Positions 12,150-25,869 are shown, counted from the first letter of the stretch. The stretch: 64,000 nucleotides of DNA from Cannabis sativa (GCF_029168945.1 NC_083604.1:11834812-11898811), one strand, 5' to 3'. Notes: generated by a model from the sequence alone, not told the origin. Translations and numbers: made by a program.

Positions 12150-13950
12150 TCTCCACCATTACTCTTCCTTAATCACAAAATCATTAATAATGTGAAATTC
12201 CTCTCTATATGTCTACTCTCTTGGGATACTGGATTCTATACCTTTGGCAACTACTTCTTGGTTATTCAGGAAGTAACACTAGAAGTTAAGGCAATTTGGA
12301 ATGGTGCCACAAATGTATAGAACTTTCCTTAGACTGAATAAGTACCTTTCCTGCAACTTTAACATTCAGTCCCTTTCTGGTAGACCTAGAGACTTCAGAT
12401 AGATTTTTACACTTCTCCAAAATCATTATTCCACCCCCAGAGTAATCACCATCTTATCAGCACACTTTCTAGCACAAAGGCAAGTCTCGAAATCTGATGT
12501 GGTGTAGTCTAAGAGTTTTAAACACACTCTTATTGACTAACATATAGTTCCTCTTCTTAATCTTAAGATTTACTTGATTGTCTTCCAATGTTCTTCTCCT
12601 GGATTAATCTGATACCTACTCATTGCTCCCACTCAACAGCAGGTGTCTGGTCTAAGGCATACTAAAGCATACCTGAGATCTCTCACTGTTGATATAATGG
12701 CTTTATCTTTTTTGGAATAGTTGAGACTTTTCCTTAGATAAATAAAATCTATGTCTAAGATGTTGTGTGAAGCTTCTATAGATTGCCATTAGAAAGAAAA
12801 TGCTTTAGCATCTTACTAAAGTAATTTGCTTGCATTAGAGTAAGTAATTACCAGGTATACCATAAGCCATAGGTTTAGATAAACTCAAACCTTTAATACT
12901 AGGAACAGGAAGTTTTGTTAAGTCCATTGAATAGACTTATTAACGAAAATTTGCTTTTATGTCCTTGTAATAGAAAAATTTAGGTTACTCCATGTGAATG
13001 GATTAAACCATAGTTCTATTGGCTTTTTCTTCTTAGTTTCTTATCTTGACAATCCATTACTTGTTTAAACTCAAAATGGATATTAATCACTAGTGTCTTC
13101 CAAGTCATAAGAAGGTGAGTTCCTAGAAACTCTCCCACTACGACAAGGTACCGTGAATTATGTCTAAGAAAACTAAATGGTATTGATCTCTTCGGTTGTG
13201 ACAAGACAACAGAGGCAGTGGGATCATCATATGTCAAATAAGATGATAGAACACTTTTGGAATCAAGAAAAATATCTCCTTTATTTTCTACTTTATTTTC
13301 AGACTTAGTCATTATCTTAGAAAAGTAGTATTTGTTTAAACAAACACTTTCTTATCTATTGACTATGGGATGGTCCACCCCTAATCACTTAGAATAGCTA
13401 ACAAACCATGGTTAACATTTCTGGCTTTTCTTAAGATTTTGATTAAGTCATCCATGAATCTAGCAATGATTTACATTAAGTATACAACCATTGCATCATT
13501 CTGAAATTGTATTACCATAGAAGGACTTAGGCAACGACTAGTAACTAATCATCAATATGCAAATCGAAATTTCTGGGGAGGTAAGTTTGGATATAATTCA
13601 AAAATCAATTTAATGATCTTTGAACTGCATATCTACTAACTATTTCTCCACCCCTATCAGTTCGCAAGATCTTTAACCACTTACCTTAATGGTGTTCCAC
13701 CATTGCTAGAAATCAGAAATTTTTCAAACATTTCAAATTTCTTAGCATAAGGTATAATCTAGAGTTATCGTTTGAAGAATACAACGAAAAACTCATGTCC
13801 ACCCCTGAATGAACATCCATCTACGAATGAGATGAACAACTTTCAGTGGATATAGGCATATTAACTCTTTGCAGAGATTGTTCTTGTCAAAACCACTATG
13901 AACAAGATACAAATGCCATATATTAAAAAAAATGTGGTTGTGTCTTTTTG
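12150..13950 (-). pseudogene. Decayed copia pol remnant
   Basis: On the minus strand, pieces of a copia polyprotein can be read in broken frames. An integrase-core fragment KILRTDRGGE lies near 13655-13685 and is preceded by an in-frame TAA. Further on comes KVFV..NTTFL (the part after integrase) near 13340, and then the RT/RNase H junction near 12600-12680, resembling LRYALVCLRPDTCC...MSRYQINPGEEHWKTIK. The central reverse transcriptase with its catalytic box is missing. The same remnants in the same order occur in the plus-strand copy at 53.4-55.0 kb, so the decay came before the spread. Confidence 0.7.
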
Positions 13951-14829
13951 ATGACTTATGTTTAGTTACATCAAAGAGTTCTTAGAATAGTGCAAGTGGA
14001 TCCTGGTCACATAATACTAAACTCATATTCCATACAATTTGAATCCATTGATAGAAAATGGTTATTAAACACTTGTGAAAGTGTAACTGTATTGTATTCT
14101 GGAATTAGAAATATAAGAAAAAATCTGTTTGGAATCTAAAATTAAAGTCAAAGACTTAAATTTATACCAAATATAATGAGTAATTCTTTCTTGGACCACC
14201 ACTACTAATATAACTCTAAATCTGATTTGCCCATACAAGTAGGAGATATCTAAGATTGAGGATTTATATCATTTTGGAATAGAATTTCGGGATTATAATC
14301 ATATGTGTCATTTAATTTCTTAAGAGAAAATAGAATGACATGAAATGATTTATAGACCATTCATCCAATGATATGTTATTGAGCTAATTCGAAATGAATA
14401 AGCTAAGAGGAATTAGGATAATTTCGTTTATAAATAAGAATCCAACGATGCTTCGATTAGCGAGAGTCAAAGTAATCTTATTTATACAATCTTCTTCTTT
14501 CATATTGTAAAAATACTAGTCTAAGGTGTCATGAATTGATGAACAACTAGATGTTGCATATACAATATTTATCTTTTGAGATCTAACACTATTATGTATG
14601 TCTAATGGTGAAAATCCATTTGGGATTTATCTCATTAGATAAACAAACCTAGTTAGACCAACAATGAAGATTCGAAATTAAACTACAATTTAATAACAGA
14701 AAATAACATGGTTCAACATAAATTCATACACAATTCAGAAATTATTAAACATATAGCAAGTAGGAATAGCAAGTGAAAATACTAAAACATACAATCCTAA
14801 ATAATTTCCAAGGTTTCCAACAAACTGAT

Positions 14830-15050
14830 ACAGTGTCCCGGTAGGCGAGAGTCAAAGTATCATTCATTGAATAGAGTTGTCAGTTCATCTAAAATGCAAA
14901 CCATTCTAGCAACCTTTTATTCGATCAAAATAAGAATCCAACATTGTCCCGGTAGGCGAGAGTTAAGGTTATTCTCATTTTATGAGCTTCCACCATTGTT
15001 TCATGTTTTATAAGTTTATCTCTAAGTAGTTACCGTAGGGGAGAGTCTAA
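14830..15050 (-). repeat. Repeated leader motif GACTCTCGCCTACCGGGACA
   Basis: On the minus strand the motif occurs at 14834-14853 and 14945-14964, with a weaker copy (GACTCTCCCCTACGGTAAC) near 15030-15047. The plus-strand sister element has the same three at 52.1-52.3 kb. The copies are about 85-110 bases apart. They lie upstream of the pol remnant and outside any readable frame. Confidence 0.7.
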
Positions 15051-15199
15051 TAGAGACGAAAACTTACAAAACACTTATCAAATGAGATCTTACGGTGTTA
15101 AATGTGTTCAATGAATAACCATCCATAAGGGGGACGAAGTCTAGCGTCTCGAGGTTATATTGAAAACATTTAACTGTTGTAAGACCAACAATGGAGATC

Positions 15200-18100
15200 G
15201 AATATCTTAATAATAATGTTCATTCTTTAAAGTGTATTATCATTATTATTTATAATAAAATATATTCATTAAATATCGGATTTAGAATTAAAATTCTAAA
15301 TTAGAATTTAATTTAATATTTATAAAATTATACTTAGATGGTGATTGAAATAAATTGAATTATTTCCATCTCAGTAGTAATTTTGATATATAAATAATAA
15401 GAAAATTATTTAAGTTGTATTAATTTAAATTAATTTGCAACTTAAAATAAATTTTCATGAGAATATATTTATTGTATTTTGAAAAAGAAAGTATAAAAAC
15501 TTTATATTTTCAAAATACTTAAATAATAATTACTTAGAAAAATACTTCAAGTAAAAATATCACCTATCTAGATTTTCCTTTGACTAATTAATTCAATTTC
15601 TAATAATATACTTTAATTCATTTATTTTAAATTAATCAATAAATGAAAAAATCATTGATTTAAGTTGGTCCAAGAATTAATTAAAATAAATAAATAATTT
15701 ACAACTTAATCTATTTTGCAAGATAAATTCAAAATCATTTTCAATTATGAAATGCAATTTCGGAAATTGATTAATAAAATAAAGAAAAAATATATTTTTT
15801 GAAAATTATTTAAATTTAAGTTGAAAAAATAAATTTCAACTAAAAATAATTTTCTATGTAATTAAGTGTCATGAAAAAGAAATATTTAAGTATCATGATG
15901 AAAATCAACTTAGATATTTATTTTTCAATTTAATTAAATGTATTAAATTCAAGAAATAAATAATTAAGTGTAGAGAAGGCTTAATTATTAATTTCTAGTT
16001 TAATACTAGGAAAAAATATACTTAAAATAAATTGTACCAAAATTAATTATTTAAATAATTAATTTCACAATGTATAATATTTTCCTATTTAATATTAGAA
16101 ATAATAAGTAGTCTAGAAATAACTATTTAGAAAATATCTTTTTTGACTAAGTATCTATTTCTCAAAATTTGAAAAAATATCTAATTTAAGTTGTATTAGA
16201 AAAAATCTAGAACTTAAATATTTTTCAAATTTAAATTTAACTAAATATCAAAAATTAAGTTGTAACCACTTAATTTGAAAATATTCTATTTTAAGTTAAT
16301 ATTTGAAAAAATATCAACTTAAAAAAATATCTAAAGAATCTTAATAACCAATTCCTAAAATTCCTCAACTTAATTTTGAAATTTTAAATCCAAAAGATAT
16401 TCAAATTTAAGTTGATTAGTTAGAGATAACTAGATATCAACTTAAATAGGAATATTTAATGAAAAATTTAAATTAAGCTTTAGAAAGAATCTAGATGGTT
16501 ATAATTCTATATTTAATTAAATACAAGAAAATACATATAGTTTAGCTTAGAATAAAAATTCTTTAAACTATGGTTTTCTTAAATTAATTTCAAAATAAAT
16601 GAAATTAATTATGTTGCTAATCAATTTTATTAGGTTAAACTAATTTAATTAACCTAGTACAGTTATTCAAATCAGGCAAATGGGCCTTCACAATTGGGGT
16701 GGTTCATGTGAGGGGGTGCTAGGTTCAGTATGTCGTACTCACTTCTATGGCTCCCAACTCTCACACAAGGCCCAAAAGAGAGGAATTTAACCTTAAAATG
16801 AACAACTGTTATTAATTGAGTAGGCCCAAAACTAAATGGGCCTAAATAAAATCTAACTATGATATTTTATTTAGCAACAACAACATATATGCATCTATAA
16901 TAAAATTAAACACATAGGTTACACAGGCACACAATTTGGATGGATCCTATCATGTTGCTAGGTCATACACAGATGAAAGAAGATTGTGAAAATTACCTGT
17001 TACAAATTATTTACTTGACCAAGGGAGCCATGAGTTAAAATCAGATCATTGGATCTGTCAACAAGTTAACCATGGGTATTTACAATCAAGCAATAATAGG
17101 TTTTAAAAACTTACAAACAAGATAAAACACATACTCCTGCAACAAGATTAGCTGGATAGTTGGATGTAGGATTTATTTAATTTTAAATAATTAAATTTCG
17201 AAAAAAAAAAAATTAAATAACAAAAAAAAATTATTTTCGAAAAAATAAAAAAATAATAAAATAATAAAATTTATATATATTTTCGAAATTAATAAAATAA
17301 TATTTAAAATTAATCCTACAATTTTGAAAAATTAGGTTTCAACTAAACTAAATATCATTTCAAAATTTACTAACTACTTTTAAAAAAAAATGTTATTTTA
17401 TAAATTAAATATTCAATAAAAAAATAAAAAAGATAAATAAATATCTTTTTGAGATTTTATAATTTAATTTAAATAAATAAAATAACAAAATTTAAAAGTT
17501 AGGAAAATATCTTACATCTATTTAAAATTACATGATTATAGTTATCTTATTTTAAATTTAAATAAGGTCAAATTATTTTTAAAAAAAAATATTTAATTTA
17601 AAATTGAAAATCTGACCTTAAATTTAAAAATAAGATAAGATATAATCAAATTTAAAAATAAGATAAGATATAATCAAATTTAAAAATAAGATAGATAATT
17701 AAGCAAAAAAGATAGATATTTACTATTTTCAAATTCAAATTACACTAATATCATGAATTAATTTTAAAAAAATTAATTAATTTAATTATGATATTTAGAA
17801 TTGAATTAGGAATAGTAAATGTCTAAATACAAAACTACACAAAAAATCGGAAGTTAAATCCATGAAATAGCATGAAAAATCGAAGAAAAACGAAAAAAAA
17901 AAAATGCGAGCTGTACGGACAGTATGCAATGCATTGCATACTGTCCATGGGCGCGAATGGGAGTGCTTGGGCGAGGAAACACGACGCAGCAAGGGTGCTG
18001 CATGATTTCCGGGCGCGCGTGGTGCAGTGACACCACCCCGATATTTTTGAAACTTCAAAAAATCATAACTAATTCAAATTAAATCGAAATTGAGTTCTGT

Positions 18101-18288
18101 AAAAAAGTAAATTGCTTAATTTTTTCCATACTATCCAATAAAAATAATTCCAAAAACAGAATTTCAATTATTTTTCACGAAAATTCACAAACATCAATCA
18201 ATCATCATATAACACTCAACACAACATGATACCATCCAAAACATCAAATAACATCGTTTTAATTCATATTTCATGAAAGTAAATCATT
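15200..18288. other. AT-rich non-coding interior of the copia element
   Basis: About 3 kb of almost pure A/T text rich in AATTTAAATTT-like words, between the leader repeats and the primer-binding site. One GC-richer island near 16670-16770 (AGGGGGTGCTAGGTTC) and one near 17910-18040 stand out. No gag is recognisable. The plus-strand copy holds the same stretch at 48.8-51.9 kb, so it is a fixed part of the family. Confidence 0.7.
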
Positions 18289-18308
18289 ACCATGGCTCTG
18301 AGGCCAGT
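18289..18308 (-). promoter_or_regulatory. Primer-binding site of the minus-strand copia element
   Basis: On the minus strand, ACTGGCCTCAGAGCCATGG follows the LTR end. TGG..TCAGAGCCA agrees with an initiator tRNA-Met site except for CC in place of TA at positions 4-5. The plus-strand sister element has the same variant. Confidence 0.65.
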
Positions 18309-20211
18309 TGTTGGATATTATTTTACCAGGATCTTAGATCTACTCACAAGTATGTTGATTAACACCCTAAATATGAACTTTCTAAAACGATGAAATAAAC
18401 ACATATAAAGTATGAGGAACCTTACATTGGGTGCAGCGGAATAATATGACTCCTTCCATTCAGATATTTAGCCCTTGATTCCTTTCTGTAGCAGAGCATT
18501 ATCAATATCTGAACCTGGATCTCTATCTCTGATTCTTTAGTGCTTAAACTCCTTCTTGCTGAAAGTCTTTCTTCATGATCTTCCTCACTATGATTGAGGT
18601 ATCACTTGCTGTGTGTGGGCACTACTCTAATCACTAAGAAATTTTGAAATTGAAGAGGGAAGAAAGAGAAGAAGTGGCGGCTAGGTATAGAGAGAGAAGG
18701 CTCAGGTTTTTCTCTGAAGGAAAAAGTAGAAAATTTAAGTGTGTTAATTTCTTAAAGCCTTCACTATCTATTTATAGCATTCCACTAGGGTTAGGTTTGA
18801 ATTATTTGGAATTAAAATAATGAAAATATCAGAGGTAAAACCCTACAAAAGTGGCCAGCTCTAGGGATATGGATTTGGGCCTCACTTTTTGTAATTTTGC
18901 AGTTTTATCTTTTCTGCATCTGATTTTCTCAAAAACGCCAATTTTCTAATTCAACCATTTAAATGTAAATTCTAACTATTTAATAACTATAAATAATTAT
19001 TAAATAATATTGTCATTTATCATATTTATTAATTGAACCATACAAAGTATCATAATTAACAAATATGCCCCTAAAACTCTTTCTTTACAACTTTGCCCTT
19101 ACTTAGTGAAAAATTCACAAATAGACAGTCTAATTTGAGAATTATAATTGATTAATCAAAACCAATTATATGAGTCTTACAAGCAATATTATCTCAACTA
19201 GTGGGGGGACCATGGGTCTATATAACCGAGCTTCCAATAAGCAGATCAAGAATTTATAACCTAAATTCACTAACTTATTAATTCTTCGTTGAATCCACGC
19301 ATAGAACTTAGAATTGCACTCTCAGTATATAGAATGCTCTATATGTTCCACCATATAGACACATCATTAGTTATCCATTGTTATAATCCTAATTTGATCA
19401 ATGATCCTCTATATGAATGATCTACACTGTAAAGGGATTAGATTACCATTACACCCTACAATATATTTTATCCTTAAAACACTTAACCCCGTATAAATGA
19501 TATTTCAGCTTATGTGAAATGAGATCTCCACCATTTATTTTCGTTTGGTCAAGCTCGAAGGAGATCATCCTTTACTTACTATTTGCCAGATAGAAGCTAT
19601 AGATTCCATGTTTATGTTAGCGCTCCCACTCAATTGCACTACCGTGTTCCCAAAATGTACGTATCACCCTGACCAAAAAGTAGGCTTAACTAACAAATCA
19701 AAGAACACGAATATCCTCTTGAGATTGAGCCTAATCATAACAGGATTAAGATCATTTGATCTAGGATCAACTAGGCGATATTGACTTGAATAGATATTAC
19801 GGTAAGTTTAATATATCTAAGTCAAAGTTCAATATTGGTCCCTTCCGATGTATACTCCATACATCCGATCCTGGTAAACTTTGCCAATGTCCTGGAAAGG
19901 ACATAACACTTATCCAAGGTGTAAGAATACCTATCGCTGATTATACCATGTCAGTCTAAATCCAGTGTTCTGACGAATCAGGGAATAAACTTTCGAACAT
20001 ATAATTAAGATTATATTCCACTGTGTTGACAACACTATAATCATTAACAAATTGATATGTTCTGGACTTAAATAGAATTCATACATTATGTTCATATAAT
20101 CATGAAATAAATCATGTGAACCATGCAACATTAAATGTTATTTCTGATCTATATTAATAAGTAAATCTGATTATATTGAAATGAATTTTATTTAGGGCAT
20201 AAAACTCAACA
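18309..20211 (-). repeat. 5' LTR of the minus-strand copia element
   Basis: About 1.90 kb. Same family as 10133-12017, with a 16-base segment near 18539 (TGCTTAAACTCCTTCT) that the other LTR lacks. Its outer end, CAACA at 20211, is followed by the ACTTA duplication. Confidence 0.9.
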
Positions 20212-20216
20212 ACTTA

Positions 20217-20616
20217 TTCAAGAAATTAAGGAGGGTTTATTAAGGGATGATAATTCTAGGTTATGGCAGAAGATGTGGAATTTGAAAATCCTGCCCAAGG
20301 TTACGAACACGATGTGGAGAGCTATCTCTAATTGTCTTCCTTTGCGTATTCAGCTGGGTGATTGGCATGTGGATGTGTCATCTTCTTTTTCAAGGTGAAA
20401 TCAAGCTGTTGAAACCATTTTCCATTGCTTGGTAATTGTCCTTTTTTCTTATTCATGCTAGAAACTTGCTGGTTTTTCTTTTTCAGTAGCTATAGTTACT
20501 TCTTTTATCAGTACTACTTTACAGTGGCATGATGATTAGTTTAAGTTAGCTACCATGTAGTGTTGGGAAAAATAAGAACCACTTTGTTTAGTATCTGGTA
20601 TCGTTAGCCAAAAGTT
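20217..20616 (+). pseudogene. LINE relic, part 2: zinc-binding reverse transcriptase tail
   Basis: Continues the LINE after the copia insertion. The frame LWQKMWNLKILPKVTNTMWRA followed by ISNCLPLRIQLGD near 20260-20360 and the broken ETIFHCLV near 20410 match the zf-RVT region that follows the reverse transcriptase in plant L1 elements. The segment starts right after the ACTTA duplication and stops at the solo LTR. Confidence 0.8.
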
Positions 20617-22503
20617 TGTTGGGTTTTATGCCCTAAATAAAACTCCATTTCAATGTAATTTATTTTATTCAACATCAATAAAGAAACAGAAGTATTTTTC
20701 ATTCATTTGTGTATGTTTTGGTTCACTTTATCAATTACTTGTCTATTTGATTTATAAATTCATCTTAAACCCTTTTCACATACTTGATCCTATTTATTGT
20801 GCTGTCATCACATTGGAAAGTAAATATGACTATGTGAATAAAGTTTCCTAGATTTATCAGACATAAGGGTTTTACTGATATGATAATCTACAACAAGAGT
20901 TTACTTGCATTTGGAGAAATGCTATGTTCTTTCCAGAATATTAGTTAAAGTAAAGCTCAGGTTGGATGCATGGAGTATGCATCGGAAGGGACCGATATTG
21001 AACTTTGACTTAGATTTAATTAAACTTACCGTAAAATCTATTCAAGTCAATATCGCCAAGTTGATCCTAGATCAAATGTTCTAAATCCTGATATGATTAG
21101 GCTCAATCTTGAAAGGCTATTCGTGTTCTTTGATTTGTTAGTTAAGCCTACTTTTAGGTCAGGGTGATACGTACATTTTGGGAACACGGTAGTGCAATTG
21201 AGTGGGAGCGCTAACATAAACATGGAATCTATAGCTTCTATCTGGCGAATAGTAAGCAAAGGATGATCTCCTTCGAGCTTGACCAAATGAACAAAAATGG
21301 TGGAGTACTCATTTCACATAAGCTGAAATATCATTTATACGTGGTCAAGTGTTTTAAGGATAAAATACATAGTAGGGTGTAATAGTAATCTAATCCCTTT
21401 ACAGTGTAGATCATTCATATAGAGGATCATTGATCAAATTAGGATTATAACAATGGATAACTAATGATGTGTCTATATGGTGGAACAAATAGAGCATTCT
21501 ATATAATGAGAGTGCAATTCTAAGTTCTATGCGTGGATTCAACGAAGAATTAATAAGTTAGTGAATTTTAGTGCTAAATTCTTGATCTACTTATTGGAAG
21601 CTCGGTTATATAGACCCATGGTCCCCGCACTAGTTGAGATAATATTGTTTGTAAGACTCATGTAATTGGTTTTGATTAATCAATTATAATTCTCAAATTA
21701 GACATGTCTATTTGTGAAATTTTCACTAAGTAAAGGCGAAATTGTAAAGAATGAGTTGTTAGGGGCATATTTGTTAATTATGATACTTCGTATGGTTCAG
21801 TTAATAAATATGATAAATGACAATATTATTTAATAATTATTTATAGTTATTAAATAGTTAGAATTGGCATTTAAATGGTTGAATTAGAAAATTGACATTT
21901 TTGAGAAAATCAGATACAAAAGTGTTAAAACTGCAAAATTGCAAAAAGTAAGGCCCAAACCCAATAAGCCATGGCCGGCCACTTTTGTAGGCAATTTAAA
22001 CTGATATTTTCATTATTTTAATGCCAAATAATTCAAACCTAACCCTAGTGGAATGCTATAAATAGGTAGTGAAGGCTTCAGGAAAATTACACTTCTGATT
22101 CAGAAAACCTGAGCCTCTCTCTCTACCTTGGCCGCCACCCTCTCTCTCTCTTCTTCCTTGATAATTTCGAAACACCTTAGTGATTAGAGTAGTGCCCACA
22201 CACAGCAAGCAATACCTCAATCATAGTGAGGAAGATCGTGAAGAAAGATCATCAGCAAAGGAGTTTCAGCATCAAAGATTCATAGAAAGAGATCCAGGTT
22301 CAGATCTTGATAATACTCTGCTACAGAAAGGATACAAGGTTTAGAGATCTGAACGGAAGGAGTCATTTAATTCCGCTGCGCCCAATGTAAGGTTTCCAAA
22401 ACTTTATATGTGTTTATTTCATCGTTTTAGAAAGTTCATATTTAGGGTGTTAATCAACATACTTGTGAGTAGATCTAAGATCCTGGTAAAATAATTTTCA
22501 ACA
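20617..22503 (+). mobile_element. Solo LTR of the long-LTR copia family
   Basis: A single 1,887-base LTR, TGTTGGG...TTTTCAACA, flanked by the 5-bp duplication AAGTT (20612-20616 and 22504-22508). A lone LTR with intact target duplication is the usual product of recombination between the two LTRs of one element. It carries a TATA-like CTATAAATAG near 22049. It splits the LINE a second time, in the opposite orientation to the neighbouring full-length element. Confidence 0.92.
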
Positions 22504-22508
22504 AAGTT

Positions 22509-23097
22509 CTCTTAATCAATAGAGTTGTGCTCAAGATCAATCTTTTGTCATCTCGTTGGTTTATTTACAACCAATCGATGGGAGTGAGAACTGGATTACA
22601 CCTATTGTATGAATGATTAAGATTAATGTTGAATTGTGTTTGAGAATAAAAATAGTTTTGGTTTTGGTTGGGTTGGGTTGCCAAAAATGATGAATGCTGA
22701 CTTGTGGTGGCTAAGCTTGCTATAAAATTAGGCTTGGTTAGTTCGGTGCTGGCAGAAGCTCTTATTGTGAAAGAAGTTTTCAGTTGGCTGAAGGAAAACA
22801 TCATGCGCAATGGGGTTGTTGAAACAGATAGTGTGGTTACAGTTCAAGCTATTCGTAGCTTAGTGCATATGACTTTTGTTTTTGGGTTTTGTGTTTTTGA
22901 GTGTCAGGAGCTATTGTCTGGTTTACATAATGTTGTTTTATGTTTTGTTAATCAATCTACTAATCAAGTTGCTCAATATTTGGCTAGTACATCTTGTTTT
23001 AATGCTGATTGCAGCCATAGTGAGTCTACTACTCCTATTGCTTTGCATGATATAATTGATAAGGATCTGTTAATAAATTTTGCCTATTTTTGTTAAA
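22509..23097 (+). pseudogene. LINE relic, part 3: RNase H domain and 3' end
   Basis: The frame at 22704-23096 reads as the RNase H-like domain found at the end of many plant L1 elements: AEALIVKEVFSWLKE, then VETDSVVTVQAIRS, then VLCFVNQSTNQVAQYLAST. The expected VDGA-type start is eroded upstream. The frame ends at TAA 23094-23096 and runs into an A-rich stretch (AAAAAATAAAATAAATAA), probably the degraded A tail. With parts 1 and 2 this gives a LINE of roughly 4.5 kb without the insertions. Confidence 0.82.
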
Positions 23098-24286
23098 AAA
23101 TAAAATAAATAATTTATAGCATTTTTTACTCGATTATTATTTTGAATTTTATATTTTTAAATTTTTTATTTTGAATCTTGTGTGTTGTAAAAGATTACAA
23201 TTTGAACCTAAGGACAAAATATATAATTGAGTGTTAAAGCATTATTATTCATTCATTTATAATAGTTTTCATTATACCCTATATTAAAAGGTACTTTGAT
23301 TAAGTCTGAACCAAAATTATAATGCATGGGTATAATATTGAAGATTTTAACCATATTACAACAAAAACTCAAAAGTTCCCAATTTTTTTCTGTCTTTCTC
23401 GTAATTTTTAAAGAAAAGTATTAATTCAAGTTCGCTGGAATAGTGAGATCTGAATCTCTCTCTGCCACTGCCTCATCTCTCACGCCTTCGTCGGAGTCTT
23501 TCCTTTCTCCACTGTCGTTTCAATCCTTTCGTTGTCGTTTCATCATCATGTTGTGTTAATCTTTGTTCTCTTCTGCCGGCCGATACGTACGTACGTATCT
23601 TTCTTAATTTCTTCAATGTTGCATAATATTATTATATTAATTCGTCTTCGTCTTATTTTTCTTTTTCATGGTTAATTACTCCTTAATGTTTATGTATTAT
23701 ATATATGATAATTATTCAGCAAAATATATATATGTATATATGTATATTATTTGATGCCCTTCATTTGTTTATTATCCTTTATAATTATAAAATAGGACAA
23801 TTTAATCCCTAAATTTTCCTAGCCCGTGAGACCCCAATTTCTCCGCAGGAAACGGATTTCTAAAACATAGTCCTTAGTTTATTTTATTTTATTTTTCATT
23901 TTTGTGCCAGAGAGTGTATATACATACAGTATGTGAATCTAGATAACACTAGTCATTTAGTTTTAGATTCATTAAGATTGTTTGTAGTTGGTTTGTTTGG
24001 GAATTTATGCTGGTTTCATTTTGAGTTAGTGAAAGGCTTATAGATATTAGAATTTTTGCTTGAATATTTGCAAAGTGTGATGAAGTTTTTGAGTTAAATT
24101 TTTTAATTTTAGTTTTGAGCCTGGGAGATCGCGGTCAGTGTCGTGTTGGGTTGAAGGCTCAAATGGTGGATAGTTGATTTCATCTTGTTGTTTGTTATTG
24201 ATTTTGTTCTTTTTGGGTGAGCTGATATAATGGGATATACTGTTAATATTGTTACAGGTTTGTTTATATTGATTTTGTCCTATTTT

Positions 24287-24361
24287 GCGCCATTATTTAT
24301 GGCTTTGGCGCCTTACAAGGCTTTAGCACCTATTATATGGTTGACCCCTAATTATTTAGGG
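24287..24361 (+). other. Hairpin-rich module A (copy 1)
   Basis: Three short inverted repeats in a row: GCGCCA/TGGCGC, GCCTT-ac-AAGGC, and CCCTAA-ttat-TTAGGG. The module occurs again at 24907-24981 and twice in the second repeat copy. Confidence 0.5.
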
Positions 24362-24906
24362 TAGTTTGTGTTAAATTTTCACATTTTTCGGTATTGAATG
24401 TATAAGAAAATTTTGACACAATAATATTTTAAAGTTAATAAGTTATGCACTATACAGATTTTATTAGTCGGAATGAAAGGATTATTTTAGTTAAAGTATG
24501 ATTTAAAGAATATTTTAAACTGAAATTAGGTTTAAAAGGATTTACTTTAAACGCTAATTTCTATTAGCTATGTTTTGATTTATATTTTTTAGGAATATTC
24601 AGCATAAAAGGAAAGTGTTTGGAATTTTATATTTAGATTCTAATATTATAATTAATTAAGTAAATTGAAGAATAAGAATATTGAGGATCTTGTAATAAAA
24701 GGAGTTGGGAACACTAATGGTCTAATGAGAATATATTGATTCAGATATATTTGGTAAGTCAAATTATTATGGAATTTTGGTTTGTTCTCAATATTATGGG
24801 AATGTACCAAAATTATTATATTATTTGTATTTTTAAAGAATTTCTGGATGAGTGGTATTAGCTTTTTTGATGGAAGAAATGGAAGTACAAATTTGATAGT
24901 TGAGTT

Positions 24907-24981
24907 GCACCATTGTGTATTGCTTTGGTGACTTTTAAGGTTTTCGCGCTTGATTTATGGTTGGCCCCTAATTATTTAGGG
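24907..24981 (+). other. Hairpin-rich module B (copy 1)
   Basis: Same layout as the module at 24287. The first stem reads CACCA/TGGTG, where module A has CGCCA/TGGCG, so a G-C pair became A-T with pairing kept. CCCTAATTATTTAGGG is unchanged. Confidence 0.5.
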
Positions 24982-25840
24982 TAATTTGGTTATAATTACA
25001 ATATATCATGAATTGTAAAAATATTATAAAATTTAATAGCTAATAATTATGGTATATAATTATGAGATTATTGCATTATTAGTTTATTATAGATAACATA
25101 ATATTAATTTTGGGTATATAAATTATAAATATGAGTTTATTATAGATAACATAATATTAATTTAGGTATATAAATTATAAATGTAGGATTTTGTAATTAA
25201 TTGGAGGTAGGGACATTAATTGTGCATTGAGAATATTTTGCTTTATTTTATTTTTTATTTTTGGGAAGATATTGAAATAAATGGGAAGTAAATGCTATTG
25301 AAGTATTGAGATTATTGCCTTATTAGGTGTATAGGAAGATACTAATATGAATGGTTTTTATAATAATTTGAATGGTATAATAATTAGGAGGTCATCTATT
25401 TAAATAATAAATAAGGAAGCATTATGTCATAATACCGAATTGGATTAATTAATATTAATTTAATAGTATTAATTAAATGTATGATTAAGTGGTATTAGGA
25501 AAAAAGTTCTTTTGAATGTGAAGAGTGCAATCTTAAGTTTTAAGGATATTAATACAATTTTAGTTAAATTTAAGTTGAATAAAGATTATACATACCATGT
25601 AAACGCTATAAATAAAATAATAAACAATTTGACTTATAAAGGATTTTGACATGTTTTAGTCTAAAAATAAGTAATATTTTTAAGAGATAAAATGAAATAA
25701 TTAGTATATAATATTTTGAATATTTAAAGAATAATGGGTATTAAAAGGAAAATTTTATTTATGTTTGATTTTAAAAGGGTAAAGATAAGGAATAGGGATC
25801 CTATGAAGGTTATGAAGTAGAATGTTATAATTTAGTTGTT

Positions 25841-25869
25841 ACCAGTCAAAGGGTATCCCTTTGGCTGGT
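25841..25869 (+). other. Conserved 13-bp-stem hairpin (copy 1)
   Basis: ACCAGTCAAAGGG, loop TAT, CCCTTTGGCTGGT: 12 Watson-Crick pairs and one G-T. The second repeat copy has a perfect stem at 61521-61550 with a C-G pair replaced by T-A. Confidence 0.65.

Larger units (their letters stand above)
10133..20211 (-). mobile_element. Full-length long-LTR copia element, minus strand (10.1 kb)
   Basis: Two LTRs in the same orientation (10133-12017 and 18309-20211) enclose a 6.3-kb interior, with a polypurine tract beside the left LTR and a primer-binding site beside the right one, so the element reads right to left. The ends are TGTTGG...CAACA, and a 5-bp target duplication ACTTA is present at 10128-10132 and 20212-20216. 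It interrupts the LINE. The LTRs differ by a 16-base gap near 10366 and scattered substitutions, so the insertion is not very recent. The interior has only eroded pol, so the element cannot have moved with its own proteins in its present form. Confidence 0.92.

Noticed and set aside
13016..13312. Minus-strand 98-residue frame as a host gene
   Set aside because: It sits inside the copia element, and the plus-strand copy has the same sequence with the frame broken; it is pol remnant.
17795..18058. Minus-strand frames in a GC-richer island
   Set aside because: They lie in the non-coding interior of the copia element next to its primer-binding site and have no family resemblance.
10133..20211. 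Two independent solo LTRs instead of one element
   Set aside because: Same orientation, a polypurine tract and a primer-binding site at the inner edges and one shared ACTTA duplication show a single insertion.
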